The notes under the pieces: generated by a model
Databases searched by the model: none
What the model saw: the letters and a program-made list of their open reading frames with translations, nothing else
What the model was told of the DNA's origin: nothing
Translations under genes and position numbers: made by a program
NCBI GenBank assembly: GCA_037179515.1
Contig: JAXCGZ010007682.1
Span: forward strand, 51,001-115,000
DNA length: 64,000 nucleotides
Source: Halocaridina rubra
Taxonomy: Eukaryota > Arthropoda > Malacostraca > Decapoda > Atyidae
Direction: 5' to 3'
Part shown: in pieces, positions 1 to 25,333 of the stretch
How the letters are laid out: every line of letters begins with the position of its first letter
Position numbering within the stretch: the stretch's first letter is position 1

Positions 1-94
1 TGGAAAAAAGCGAGACTGTAAATTGTCGTTACTTGTTGATCTCTATTTCATGACTTGTTTTTGACTGGAAAACTTGTCGTATAGTTAGAGGTAT

Positions 95-395
95 TTTCCT
101 ACTTATTATTATAGGTATATCCGCCCGTTGTGATACTACAGCTGCAGGGTATTTTAGACTTAAAGAGGTCTGTCTAGGACAGTTCGATGTTAAGTCTTCC
201 TTCAGTTACAGTTCATTTTCTATGCCTACATCGACACCGAATATTCTTGGATATTCGTTACACATCTCATATTATCCCTTCACATCTGATAAGTCACAAC
301 ACTCCCCATCTCTGTTTCTCTTTATTTTTTTTCTTCGTTCCCAGGCCCGATGAGGGCAGTTTCCCCCCCCCCCCCGTCCTGGAGTCAATGACTTT
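95..395 (+). repeat. Dispersed repeat R1, copy 1
   Basis: Matches 58320-58615 in reverse complement over about 290 bp, including CCGCCCGTTGTGATACTACA, GTTCGATGTTAAGTCTTCC, CTTGGATATTC and CCAGGCCCGATGAGGGC. The last block also appears at 13440-13500. No coding potential; class unknown. Confidence 0.8.
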
Positions 396-667
396 CGCAA
401 CTCTGATGAAATATATATATTTTGACATTACGTCCCATCTGTTAAATACTCTGCAAAATATATTTAGAGAGGCAGATATATGTGTGTGCGCATGCGCGTT
501 TATTTGATGTCAAGGGAATGTTATAGGAATTTTAATTATTAGTCTCAGATAAGATCCTTAAACTCAACAGTGTTCGACAGTGATATTTTTTTTTTCCTCC
601 CTACATCCTGGAAACTTGAATTTTGCCCTGCTTATCTTCTTTATAAAAATTAAAATATTCAACTCAC

Positions 668-14180
<13,513 letters not shown>

Positions 14181-14224
14181 CGCCTTTTATATAGAATTAA
14201 CAAGTTTTAAGCGCAAACTTGAGA

Positions 14225-14231
14225 TTATATA
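14225..14231 (-). promoter_or_regulatory. Possible TATA box of EndoU gene 1
   Basis: TATATAA on the minus strand, 45-51 nt upstream of the proposed gene 1 ATG at 14180, the same distance as the gene 3 TATA box. A stronger-looking TATATAAAAGG (14193-14183) lies only 3 nt before the ATG, too close to serve that start codon. Confidence 0.3.
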
Positions 14232-14596
14232 AACACTGCAACGATTACAATAAGCACAAAAATAATAAAGCTAGAAGTACGGTTTCGTGTACAGGTGTAG
14301 AGTGGAACACTGTACACTCTCCGCAGATATTTTTCACACTAGCTGCTGCAAGCCTTCAGGAGATGCCAACATTTGTCCGGGGACTCCAGATTGGATGGGA
14401 AGTTGGATTGTGGGCGGGGCATGGAATTCATACGCCTGTAGGGCATTTATTCTTGGGTTACGCCCTTATGAACGGTTATACTAAGAACGCATTTACATTA
14501 CGCAAGTGTTTATTGCTATTTCATGTTGTTTTCAAGCTATTGGCTTGAGTTACTCATGATATTATATATTAAGGTATATTATATTTGTACATATGG

Positions 14597-14598
<2 letters not shown>

Positions 14599-14671
<73 letters not shown>

Positions 14672-14745
14672 TGTTGTTGTTATTATTATTATTGCTGTTG
14701 TTTTTGTTGTTGTTGCTGTTAATATTATTACTATTATTATTATTT

Positions 14746-14808
<63 letters not shown>

Positions 14809-14815
14809 TGCCGGT

Positions 14816-14869
<54 letters not shown>

Positions 14870-14890
14870 TAGATAGATAGATAGATAGAT

Positions 14891-14921
<31 letters not shown>
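14599..14921. repeat. Compound trinucleotide/AT/GATA microsatellite, 320 bp
   Basis: TTA to 14671, mixed TTG/TTA, TAG 14744-14808, AT 14819-14866, GATA to 14921. Four motif classes in succession. Confidence 0.96.
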
Positions 14922-14922
<1 letters not shown>

Positions 14923-15070
14923 TATTACTCTGTGTCCGGTTCTTTGTCTGTATTCCTCAAGAATTTCCAGTCAAGTTTTTTTTTCCGTCTTGTCTCCGTT
15001 GTTGGAATGAAATATTCGTGATGTTTCTTGACCTTGACACACCTGTATACCCCCAGGGATGCTCATTTAC

Positions 15071-15258
15071 TTATGCCCATTCCAAGTATACGACATTTGA
15101 ATCAATCCTTAGAATAGGCACCTCACGTCGCTTTAGGTGATTAATCTACGATTGAGGCAAAAGTTTATGCCCATTCCAAGAATACGACATTTGAATCAAT
15201 CCTTAGAATAGGTACCTCATGTCGCTCGAGGTGATGAATCTACGATTGAGGCAAAAGT
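15071..15258 (+). repeat. 94-bp tandem duplication
   Basis: Two copies starting TTATGCCCATTCCAAG (15071 and 15165) and ending ATTGAGGCAAAAG, with only a few differences (CACGTCGCTTTAGG versus CATGTCGCTCGAGG). Confidence 0.9.
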
Positions 15259-15468
15259 AAGTCTGACCTATACTGAATTGTATTCAACAAGGTCTTATTA
15301 TTTAGTTCCTTGCAAGGTGTCTGATTTGGGAATGAGGAACGTAGGTGCTTCATCTGGGATTGAGGTACACGGGGTGTCTACTCTTGAGTGGGTCTCAGCA
15401 GTTTATTATTTCTTATTTTCATTGTGTTTATTTATCTATTTACTTTAATTAGTCGGTTAGGTTGTAAT

Positions 15469-15658
15469 CACCGTGGCAAAGCGGTAGGGTCCGCGACTCT
15501 GAGGCGGCAGGTCGAGGGTTCACGCCCCGCCACGGTCTAAGGTTAGCAAAGGGCATGCTTTCAGGGTAACGATTACATCTGCCAAAAAAAAAAGTCCTTT
15601 GCAAGAAGGCAATCGTCCTAGCCCTTGGTAGAAAAGGGGGTCCGTGACGTAAAACCGG
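15469..15658 (+). mobile_element. SINE-1, full length
   Basis: CACCGTGGCAAAGCGG head, GGTCGAGGGTTCACGCC B-box, body, and the end TCCGTGACGTAAAACCGG. About 170 bp upstream of LTR copy 1. Confidence 0.87.
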
Positions 15659-15827
15659 CTTTTACTTTAATTAGTCTTTTAGTTATTTCAGAACAAATAT
15701 TATTCTCCATCTCGAAAAATTCTATGCTAGGTACTGTTCCATCAGTGACTACAAACATCTAATGGTGTTCTTACTAGCCTGTTGAGCAGACAGGGACTTT
15801 GGCATGATATCTATCGTGTTAGACTGT

Positions 15828-16549
15828 TGTCGTATGACTTCCGTCATGCTGAAGCCAGTCCGTCATGCTGAAGCCAGTCCGTCATGCTGAAGCCAGAATC
15901 TGAAACTTGTAACAGATCTTGAGGGGTAACGGTTGGTCGAGGGCACAGAGATTTTATTACAATGTTTGTAGAAAGTGTCAAGGAGATATATGACCGGAAC
16001 CGTGAGACTTAGGATCTGGCATCGAGAAGGGCAGGAAAGGCCAGGAAGTTAGCCATTTCCTAAACCGCAAGAAACATAAGCATGTGGCCCGTACGTAAGT
16101 ACATGCCCTGGAGAGATGCCCAATAGCTCCTCCCCCGGAAGTAGGAGGGATTCCACTTTGAACCTGGCGGTGATTGGCAGGACTAGATATCCCTTGATTT
16201 CATTGGCAGAATTGGATGTCGAGCCACGCCCTGCCCCTGGGGGTATTTCAAGAGCCACCCAGGGCAGACACAGTTAGTTAGAGTTAGAGACCGGGCCTTG
16301 CCAGCAGCAGAGTTAAAACAGTACAGCTGAGTTAGCCTCCCCCTCTTGGGGGTAGGACTCAGGGATTAGTCATGACAGGAACTGTAGTAATAGGAGCTCT
16401 GAGTACATAGATGTTAAAATAAGAATAAACTGTGAATAAGAAGATGTCTTTCACCAACCACGCTACCATAATTATAAGTATATATACGTAGGAGGAAAAT
16501 CCCTACGTCAGTGGTGACTCTCGGTGGGATAATGAAAACCCCTACGTCA
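15828..16549 (+). repeat. 5' LTR of copy 1 (722 bp)
   Basis: Direct repeat of 23209-23930. Its first 65 bp contain three tandem copies of a 19-bp unit around GTCATGCTGAAGCCAGTCC. Compared with the LTRs of copy 2 it lacks about 110 bp in the first third and has a different 3' end. Confidence 0.9.
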
Positions 16550-16777
16550 GTGGTGGACAGCTCGGGATCAATCCACGCCGACACTTTACCGAAGATAAAG
16601 AAAAAAAAAAAAATAGAAGTATAAAAAAAAATATATAGCATCTATGGAAGAAAAGTACAAGTGAAGAAACTTCAAGACGCTTACCAGCAGTGAGAGAGTG
16701 ACACCGAGAAAGTCAGAGCTCCCCCTTCACTTACAGTATCATATTATGAGATCCAGCCACTCTCCCCCGCCTCCGTA

Positions 16778-17170
16778 TTGGCAAGGCCCCCACCCCGTGC
16801 CCTGGTTGTAAAGACGCCTCGAATCAAAAATTCACTTTTATACCTCGACGGCGCAAATGTAAAAGACCGTGAATGTCCGTCCATAATTCCCGCGACCGAC
16901 TTCCTGAAATACTTGGGTCTGCGGATGAGAAGTGACGAGTGCTCAAATAGAGAATATTATAAAACTTTGAAGGAACTATTCCTAAGATATTTCTTAGTAA
17001 GCCGAAGTGTGACCGGAGCATTGAGTGAAAATGCCCATTACAAGAAGTATAAGTTGCCGGATCCGACCAAGAAGACGGCGATTCGTCGATTTTACTCGAA
17101 GAGAAGAAGGAGAACCCCTCCTTCCTTGCCTTCTGCCATGAAGTTCTTCAGGACCACCTCCTTAAAATAG
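16778..17170 (+). pseudogene. Truncated ORF of LTR element copy 1 (130 codons)
   Basis: Homologous to the C-terminal half of the copy 2 ORF (30591-31340): both contain NSLL.LDGA.VKDRECPSI, LKELFLRYFLVSRSVTGAL and KLPDPTKKTAIRRFYSKR. Here the N-terminal coiled-coil-like part is missing, because the segment between the primer binding site and 16778 is a different sequence. The last residues are in a different frame from copy 2. Role unknown; probably a degenerate form of the element's only protein. Confidence 0.6.
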
Positions 17171-19189
17171 CTAAGTACTTGTGATCTGTATCCAGTGAGT
17201 AATGGGACAATTAGTAAAAGAAATTGAGGTCGGTGGACGCCGCCATTTTATCTTGTAGTTATGATTTGACTCAGCCAACCCGCCTATAAGGGGTGTGGCG
17301 CTTAATAAGTTGATAAAAGTAGAATTTCTGTACCCATTACTAACATGGATAATTTGTACTAATAGCTATAAGCAGTAATGAACTCCATTTTTGTTATAAT
17401 TTGAGTAATGTAAAGAAATTTTGTTGGAAGTGCGTTCCATTTATTTGTATTAATGCCTAGATTGAATTTTAAGAACGTGAATGTATCGATTTTTTAATTG
17501 ACAAATTTAATGCACGTGAAATCATTGTTACAGTATATTAATTTCTTAAGTGTAAGAATTATAGTGAGTAATATACTTGAATCTGCTTTTAAGGTTTTAC
17601 TTAGAACACGTGTGATTTTCGAGAAAGGAATGTGGAAGTGACCATTCGATCTCCCAACCTCGTTATTGTAAATCCGTAGTAATTGTACTGATCCTTGATA
17701 TTTTAATGTACGTGAAATCATTGTTATATTAATTTCTTAAAGCATAAGAAATCGAGTGTTAAGATTGCGCCTGTTTTCAAGGTTCTTTCTTTTTTGTTTG
17801 TTTTTTTCTCCGGGGGAGTAATGTTTTAGCGAAAGAAAGACATAAATGACAGATTGTTCTTTTTGTGTTGTGATGATGGGGAATTAATATTACGATACGT
17901 GTATGGCATTTTATTTTTGAAGAATAAGAAATTTTGTGATATTGTTTAGAGATGAGTTTTTTAATTTCGCGCTATGCAGGTGAAAGTAAGAGTAAATTAG
18001 AGTAATTTGTGCTGTCCTAGAATAGGGAAGGTTTTTCAGTGTCACCCAAACGTAGCTTCAAGGGAGTAGAATGTTTGTTTGTTCGTTAGAATGGGACTTA
18101 GGACTAGTGAGGCAGTCTGTGACCGTGCGGCTCAACCGAGATTTCACCCTTACTCTTCTTACAACCAACGTTGTAAATAAAAGGGAATTTTACAGAAAGG
18201 GGATGATTGTCTTGAAAGTGATATAGCGAATGTGATAGCGAGTGAGTATGAATGACTGGGGGTATAATGGGGGGGTTGCTCTAGGGGGTGAAATCGCGGA
18301 AAGCACCGTTAGGAAGCATGATTGGGGAGTCTGCGAGGATCGTTCCCCTGCTCCGCCAGGTCCTTCTGCATGCCATATCAGAGTGTATTTATGGGAGGTG
18401 ATGCGCTGTTGCAATATCTAGTGACGGATATGGATGAGAAAGTAATTCTCCACCTGCCCAGATATGGTTGAAATGCCAAGTTTGTTTTATTTTTGTTTTG
18501 TCCCCTACTCCGCCATTGAGATTATTATTCGATTTCCGAGAGATTCCAAGATAGATGTTACGTGATAAAGGACGTGAATCTATGAATGATTCTTTATTTT
18601 CTTTGCTAGCTGCAGTATATACATTATCTGTCTGAAGAGATATGTTAGATTGATAAAATAAAACTTTGCGAGTTTTAGCCATGATAATGTTTTATCAAAA
18701 TTATTTCGGCTTGGTCATAAAGAAAGAGTGAGAGCTGACACGAAATGACAACAAGAATGTTACACAGCTGTATCCCGTATTTGAGAGAGCAGATATAAGT
18801 CAAATTCGAGATAGTAAAAGAAGATATATATTTTATGTTTGAATTGTTTATGTACAACTCCGTACGAGATTTTGAAGTTTAAGCAAAATGCATTCTTTAC
18901 TGTTGCTAATGAAATATACTTTTTGTTTTTATTATTGCATACACAGAGATAGATTTTTTATATTCTTAGATACCCGTTTTTGTTATAGTTCTTTTTGTAT
19001 TGAAGAAATCTTTAAAATCTTACTTAAAGGATTCTGAAAAGATTATCTAGAGATAACCATGGTTAATCCCTATCATTTTCATGAATTTTAGATTACAATC
19101 GAGCTAATTAAAGATAATTGAGATTATTAGAGATTATCCGCTGAGTTCTAAATTTAAAACCAATGATATTTAAGTCATTATAAGACGTC

Positions 19190-19193
<4 letters not shown>

Positions 19194-19230
<37 letters not shown>
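19194..19230 (+). repeat. A37 run inside LTR copy 1
   Basis: Copy 2 has only a few A/T bases at the same place (about 28497-28510), so the run grew in copy 1. Confidence 0.95.
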
Positions 19231-19232
<2 letters not shown>

Positions 19233-19689
19233 TATTTGTGCTTTTGTTGATCGTAGTAAAGATATTGTCACATATGATTTTGGTCTTTTGCTTTAATTTC
19301 ATCAGAGTGTGTGTGCTTCGACTCAACCCTCTGATTTATAGCAAGAAAAGAATTGTCATTATAGACGAGGATGTGTATGCCGTTACAGTAAAGTCCTTAT
19401 CAGGATTAAACAGAAAGGAATGGATTTATGCTTCGACAGTTCTGCAGTTGTACACTAAGTTCTTGTTGCTTTTGTTTTTGTTAATGAGGAAATAAGAATA
19501 GCCCTCTGACAATAAACGTAAGATTCTATCGATAGTCATTGCTAACGTTTGTTCACGTTCATTTGTTTATTTATTTTATTATTAGAGATACTCTGCGACA
19601 ATTTTTTATTTTCAGTACAAGTAAAAGACAGAGGCCCATCTCAGCTGACTTGTGAGTGGAAACCGCAACGTATTTCACGGTCGCCCAGC

Positions 19690-19691
<2 letters not shown>

Positions 19692-19784
<93 letters not shown>
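19692..19784. repeat. (CT)n inside LTR copy 1
   Basis: Shared with copy 2 (GA at 27953-28038), so it predates the split of the two copies. Confidence 0.97.
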
Positions 19785-19787
<3 letters not shown>

Positions 19788-20660
19788 CCTTTCACTCGAC
19801 TCTGAGCCTGACAGAGGCTCCGTTCAATGCTAAAAGAACGTTGCTGTCTTTGATTTTTTGTGTGTGTTTTTTCCAGCGAAGCTAGGCGATAATTGTGCCT
19901 ACATTTCACTGCAGTCAATAGATTGTTGCATGCTGTTATTGCATAAATACTGATAAGACATCGGTAGTACCGCCATTTGCATAAATATTTTTGCCACATG
20001 TCGCAACTGTTTAGAGAATAGATAGAACTCCCATTGACAAATCGTGGAGCCAGCGAGTTGCCACTTATGCTCTATATATATACATTGATTATGACAGCAG
20101 GAATTAAATATTAAAAGAGACTGTGTTAGAATGAGCATTGCTATGAAGTATAAGTATAGAACTCTGTTCTTACTTCTGAATGCCAGTCTCCATTGTATAT
20201 ATATTGATATTTCTGATTTAGTATATTTATTTTTATTGTTTATTATTCTTATTTTTAGATCATGATTATTAGTAATGTTATTATGTTGACTGATATCGTT
20301 GCTATCTCTCAATGGCCTGTTGCTAATTATTATTTTTGAAATGAAATCAGCAGTAACTTGATGATTTGTATCTTTTATCTGAATTCATACTTGATGTTAC
20401 TGTAGCCACCGCTGATAAGAATGTTTCTTTAGTGGCTTTTCTCAGCATTTAATGATTGTTCTTTTTGATATTTATAGTAGAGTAATGCTATGTAGCAGTT
20501 GCTAAGTCCTAAGTATCTTGGAATAATAATCTAGTTGTGTAGACACATACCTTCCATTACTACCCTATTCCTAGGCAGCCCCGACCTGCAAGTTCTAAAA
20601 GTCTTTAGATGTTGTCCGCTGAGACAAGTCCCTAGTGCCCATTGAATAGAGATTGCAATC

Positions 20661-21168
20661 AGGCACTACAGAGATCAAAGCAGGAAAACCACAGCTACTG
20701 GGTCAACAGAGGCTCCTACTCCGCCACGTGGTACAGGGAAGCAACAAAGCTAGAGCCCCCACCGGTATCCAAATACACCCCAAGGAGTCTGGCTGTCATG
20801 ATAGCTAGACTCAGGCTAGGCTACAAATGCTGCTGGGAAATCATTGAGAACCCCAGAAAAGAGTGTGCACACTGTCAAATGATAACTGATAAGGCCCTGC
20901 TGCATTATCTTTTAGAATGTCCAAAGACAAACAGCTTAAGGAACGGATTAAACATGGAACCACAACACACCAATGCGACAGTTCATGCAGCGAAAATTGT
21001 TAAGGAAATACTTGACAACATAGAAACACATCTCACCACCTTGGAAACTTTCGAACCACCAAGGTGATAAAACAAACCAAGAGGTATAACCTCTAACCTA
21101 CGGGCCGTTCTTTGAACAAGGGCCCGTGCCAACACAAGGTTGGCTTTAACCTCAAACAACAACAACAA
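20661..21168 (+). mobile_element. 5'-truncated non-LTR retrotransposon fragment inserted in LTR copy 1
   Basis: This block is absent from the aligned position in copy 2 (near 27073-27090), where the flanks TTGCAATC and TGCAGTTGC are separated by only about three bases. It encodes the end of an ORF2-type protein (frame 20642-21067) with AVMIARLRLGY and a zinc-binding CxxC...H....C motif (CAHCQM...LLHYLLECP), typical of LINE C-termini. It ends in a CAACAACAACAACA tail. No clear target duplication is seen; a few bases of target seem to be lost. Confidence 0.7.
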
Positions 21169-21585
21169 CATGCAGTTGCAGGGGAGGCAAAGTGTAGCCT
21201 CGATTACCAACGTATGGCCATTGTTGGTACCCTGAAGTCATAGGGAACCTTTCTTACAACTGTAGTAGTGACAGAGGTTCAAATTTTCATCCCGAGATCT
21301 GCTTCGAAGGTACGTGTGGAGGGCCGTACAGGAAGAGAATCGCTGTGACGTTGCAGGTCTCCTGCGTGGTGGTCTTAGTCAAGATCGGCCGAGGGCGGGA
21401 CGAGGAAGCCGGGCTGGAAGGATTAGCGGGATGGGCCCAGTCCTTGTCCTTTTTGTTTTGCCTATCCGAGTATCGGAGATATGGCAACAAACCTGGGCCT
21501 GCAGCAAGGACAGCGAGGGAGTGAAAAAAACAGAATCCCCGAGGGAAACCGTGGAATCGCACTTAGCAAGAATTCATGAGCAAGG

Positions 21586-21985
21586 GACAGAGAAAACGAA
21601 AGTCGTCCTAGACAGAGAAAACGAAAGTCGTCCTAGACAGAGAAATTAAAAGTCGTCCTAGACAGAGAAATTAAAAGTCGTCCTAGACAGAGAAAACGAA
21701 AGTCGTCCTAGACAGAGAAAACGAAAGTCGTCCTAGACAGAGAAAACGAAAGTCGTCCTAGACAGAGAAAACGAAAGTCGTCCTAGACAGAGAAAACGAA
21801 AGTCGTCCTAGACAGAGAAAACGAAAGTCGTCCTAGACAGAGAAATTAAAAGTCGTCCTAGACAGAGAAATTAAAAGTCGTCCTAGACAGAGAAATTAAA
21901 AGTCGTCCTAGACAGAGAAATTAAAAGTCGTCCTAGACAGAGAAAACGAAAGTCGTCCTAGACAGAGAAATTAAAAGTCGTCCTA
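21586..21985 (+). repeat. 25-bp VNTR, 16 units, in LTR copy 1
   Basis: Exactly 16 units of 25 bp built on GACAGAGAAAACGAAAGTCG plus TCCTA. Two unit types differ at GAAAACGAAAG (C) versus GAAATTAAAAG (T). Order is C C T T C C C C C C T T T T C T. Copy 2 has only about two C-type units at the equivalent site (26603-26660), so this is an expansion in copy 1. Confidence 0.95.
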
Positions 21986-23208
21986 AGACAGGGAGAACAG
22001 TCCTAAAAGAATAAAAGTTTTAAACTACTTTAAAAAACCAGGTAATCTTGATGAAATCCCAGAAACAAGGAGATCCCCATACATGTCATAACTGTAGTGA
22101 AAAGAGAGGAAAAGAAACACAGAAATATTTTAAAATATTTTAATAATACCTTTAGAAGCCACGTAAACGAGAAAGAAAAATAATCCCTATACATGTCCAA
22201 ACTTTAGTGAAGAGAGAAAGAAGGGTATTTAAAAAATCCCTTATTAGTTAATTAAAATTACCCCCGTATTAGAACTGAAAAAATGGGAAAGAAAATGTCC
22301 CCACCGTCTTTTGTGCTAAAAAAAGACAAAATATTTTTATTTTTATGTTTATTTTTTTTTTTTTTGCTAGCTTTAAGATAATTTTAAGCGAAAACTCAGA
22401 GTCTCCCTTAGATATAGTGTTGAATAAGTGCCATTGATAAAGTGTATGATTTAAACTAAGATTAATAAGTTGTTTTCTGCTTAAATAATATTAGTGTTTT
22501 GTTTTAGCATTATTATTATTTGAATTATGATTTAATCTTTAGGTTCATTAAGTTTTTATATTAAGTGGTCTCTGAATAGTAATTGCATATAGAGACAGTA
22601 AATGTGTTGACTTTACACACAGTAAAACATGTTTTGTTTCAGGAGTAGTTTTTAAGGCTTAATTTTAAGACAAACCAATGCCCCTAATAATGATAGGAAT
22701 AGAATTTATGAAGCTAAGGTCTCTTATAGAAATTACTGTTGATGTTATGGTCTATATCATTTTAAATGTGTATACATGCCAATACTCTACCTCATTTGTT
22801 TGCTAATGTGCTACATAAGTCATGATTTTACCGTAATTAACTCAATTTAGTCTTTTAAAGAAACGAGAGAAGTAGATGAATTAATGTTTTGATTTAAACT
22901 GGCTTTCGATCTTAATTAATGTTTGATATTAGTTTCACACTGGAATTATGTTGTTTAAATATAAGAATATGTTTGTATTACAGATTTCCAACAAGGAAAT
23001 AGACCCTGCATGCTCTAGTGGTCTGTAAAAGTACTCTATATATGTTATGTTTGTGTAATTTGTATAGGAATTCTTAGAAAATAGCTTAAATAATTCGGCC
23101 CCATTTCTATTGTAAACTAATGTTAGCTAGGAGATGTCCAAGAGCTCCCGGAAAATTAGCCCATGCTTCGACTGAAATAAGAGATATTTCAGTTTTGGTT
23201 GGGAGGGA

Positions 23209-23930
23209 TGTCGTATGACTTCCGTCATGCTGAAGCCAGTCCGTCATGCTGAAGCCAGTCCGTCATGCTGAAGCCAGAATCTGAAACTTGTAACAGATCT
23301 TGAGGGGTAACGGTTGGTCGAGGGCACAGAGATTTTATTACAATGTTTGTAGAAAGTGTCAAGGAGATATATGACCGGAACCGTGAGACTTAGGATCTGG
23401 CATCGAGAAGGGCAGGAAAGGCCAGGAAGTTAGCCATTTCCTAAACCGCAAGAAACATAAGCATGTGGCCCGTACGTAAGTACATGCCCTGGAGAGATGC
23501 CCAATAGCTCCTCCCCCGGAAGTAGGAGGGATTCCACTTTGAACCTGGCGGTGATTGGCAGGACTAGATATCCCTTGATTTCATTGGCAGAATTGGATGT
23601 CGAGCCACGCCCTGCCCCTGGGGGTATTTCAAGAGCCACCCAGGGCAGACACATTTAGTTAGAGTTAGAGACCGGGCCTTGCCAGCAGCAGAGTTAAAAC
23701 AGTACAGCTGAGTTAGCCTCCCCCTCTTGGGGGTAGGACTCAGGGATTAGTCGTGACAGGAACTGTAGTAATAGGAGCTCTGAGTACATAGATGTTAAAA
23801 TAAGAATAAACTGTGAATAAGAAGATGTCTTTCACCAACCACGCTACCATAATTATAAGTATATATACGTAGGAGGAAAATCCCTACGTCAGTGGTGACT
23901 CTCGGTGGGATAATGAAAACCCCTACGTCA
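23209..23930 (+). repeat. 3' LTR of copy 1 (722 bp)
   Basis: Nearly identical to 15828-16549. It is preceded by the polypurine stretch GGTTGGGAGGGA and followed by target duplication CTGT. The ATG-initiated frame inside it (minus strand, 23654-23430) is a repeat frame, also present in the 5' LTR, and is not considered a gene. Confidence 0.9.
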
Positions 23931-24089
23931 CTGTCGACGTGACAGCTTTAGTGAGTAGACCCTTTGATATGCGGATTTTGTCATAAAGCGGCTTTATTCA
24001 TATACTTAAAACGTTTTATTAGGAAAATAGTTTCCGTTCTGCAGCTCTCATGTATACGTAGTAATTTTTCCTTTACGTCTGTTGTGTCA

Positions 24090-24215
24090 GTATTAGTCGT
24101 GGATGCCCTTCCAATCGCCCCGCCGAGGGCTCGAACTAGGAATTAGCAACTTGTATATGCACACTGGCTATTGGTGAGTCACTAAGCGATGACGCAATAT
24201 TCGGCCATTATTCTA
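24090..24215 (-). mobile_element. SINE-like tRNA-derived fragment between the two LTR elements
   Basis: Minus sense contains CGCTTAGTGACTCACCAAT (A-box-like), CTAGTTCGAGCCCTCGG (B-box) and GGAAGGGCATCCACGAC shared with family 3. No tail is visible. Confidence 0.45.
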
Positions 24216-24285
24216 TCCCTATCCGTGAGTAATATTGCCACAGGTGTGAGCGTTCAGACTCGCATTATCAGACCCCGTGTTCAGA

Positions 24286-24403
<118 letters not shown>

Positions 24404-24522
24404 TTTTCATCATCGTCATCACCATCTTCAACATAATATCAATGAATATAATGATAATGATGATAATAATAATAGCATATATAGGTGTGACCATATGGTA
24501 CCTTAAAAGTTTTTTATAAATA

Positions 24523-25333
24523 TGTCGTATGAATTTTGGACTTCCATTTGAACTCACACTTTGTAAGATGACTGGGTTATCTCACCGTTTGTCACCACTG
24601 ACGTAATGTTAAATTACTATGTTATAATTATTAGTACCAGACGGGTACAAGGTAAGAATGGACAAGCAGTGATTCCTTTATCTTAATTTATTCTAGAGTA
24701 CAACATATTCGACGCCTCAATGCCCCCACCCTATGATTAACTCAAGTCTCTGATCTATTCGTGCCCCTGGCAAAGTTCTAACTAACCGTGTCTGCCCTGG
24801 GTGGTTCTTGAAATACCCCCAGGGGCAGGGCGTGGCTTGACATCCAATCCTGCCAATGAAATCAAGTGACATCTAGTCCTGCAAATCAACGCCAGGTTCG
24901 AAGTGGAGTCCCTCCTACTTCCGGGGAGGAGCTATTGGGCATCTCTCCAGGGCATGTACTTACGTACGGGCCACATGTTTGTGTTTCTTGTGGTTTAGGA
25001 AATGGCTAACTTCCTGGCCTTTCCTACCCTCTCCAGGTACTTGATGCCAGATCCTAAGTCTCACGGTTCCGGTCATATATCTCCTTGACACTTTCTACAA
25101 ACATTGGCCGTACCGCAGAAAACAAGCCTCCCACATTAGTTCCAGGTGCCTAGCCATAAATCTTGGTGGTCCCATGGGAAACATGGTCTGCACCCAAAAC
25201 TCAATAAAAGTGAGGGCATGTAATAAAATATCTGTGCCCTCGACCAACCGTTACCCCTCAAGATTTGTTACAAGTTTCAGATTCTGGCTTCAGCATGACG
25301 GACTGGCTTCAGCATGACGGAAGTCATGCGACA
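24523..25333 (-). repeat. 3' LTR of copy 2 (811 bp)
   Basis: Direct repeat of 31316-32126. It is preceded on the plus strand by target duplication AATA (24519-24522). In element sense, GGTTGGGAGGGA lies immediately upstream at 25334-25349. Confidence 0.9.

Larger units (their letters stand above)
15828..23930 (+). mobile_element. LTR retrotransposon copy 1, non-autonomous, 8103 bp
   Basis: The 722-bp direct repeats 15828-16549 and 23209-23930 begin TGTCGTATGA and end TACGTCA. The flanking 4-bp target duplication is CTGT (15824-15827 and 23931-23934). A candidate primer binding site (TGGTGGACAGCTCGG) starts at 16551, just after the left LTR. A polypurine tract (GGTTGGGAGGGA) precedes the right LTR. 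I found only two clear differences between the two LTRs, so insertion is recent. The internal 6.7 kb has no reverse transcriptase, protease or integrase. It holds a 5'-truncated ORF (16778-17170), an A37 run, a CT microsatellite, a LINE 3' fragment and a 25-bp VNTR. This fits a large non-autonomous LTR derivative. Superfamily (Gypsy or BEL) cannot be set without pol. Confidence 0.9.

Noticed and set aside
16049..16258. 69-codon ORF in the LTR, repeated at 23430-23654
   Set aside because: Identical frames in two LTRs are expected from repeat identity. No domain, and not at a coding position of the element.
21586..21985. Regular 25-bp repeats as a CRISPR-like array
   Set aside because: Units are contiguous with no unique spacers, and the DNA is a eukaryotic LTR element.
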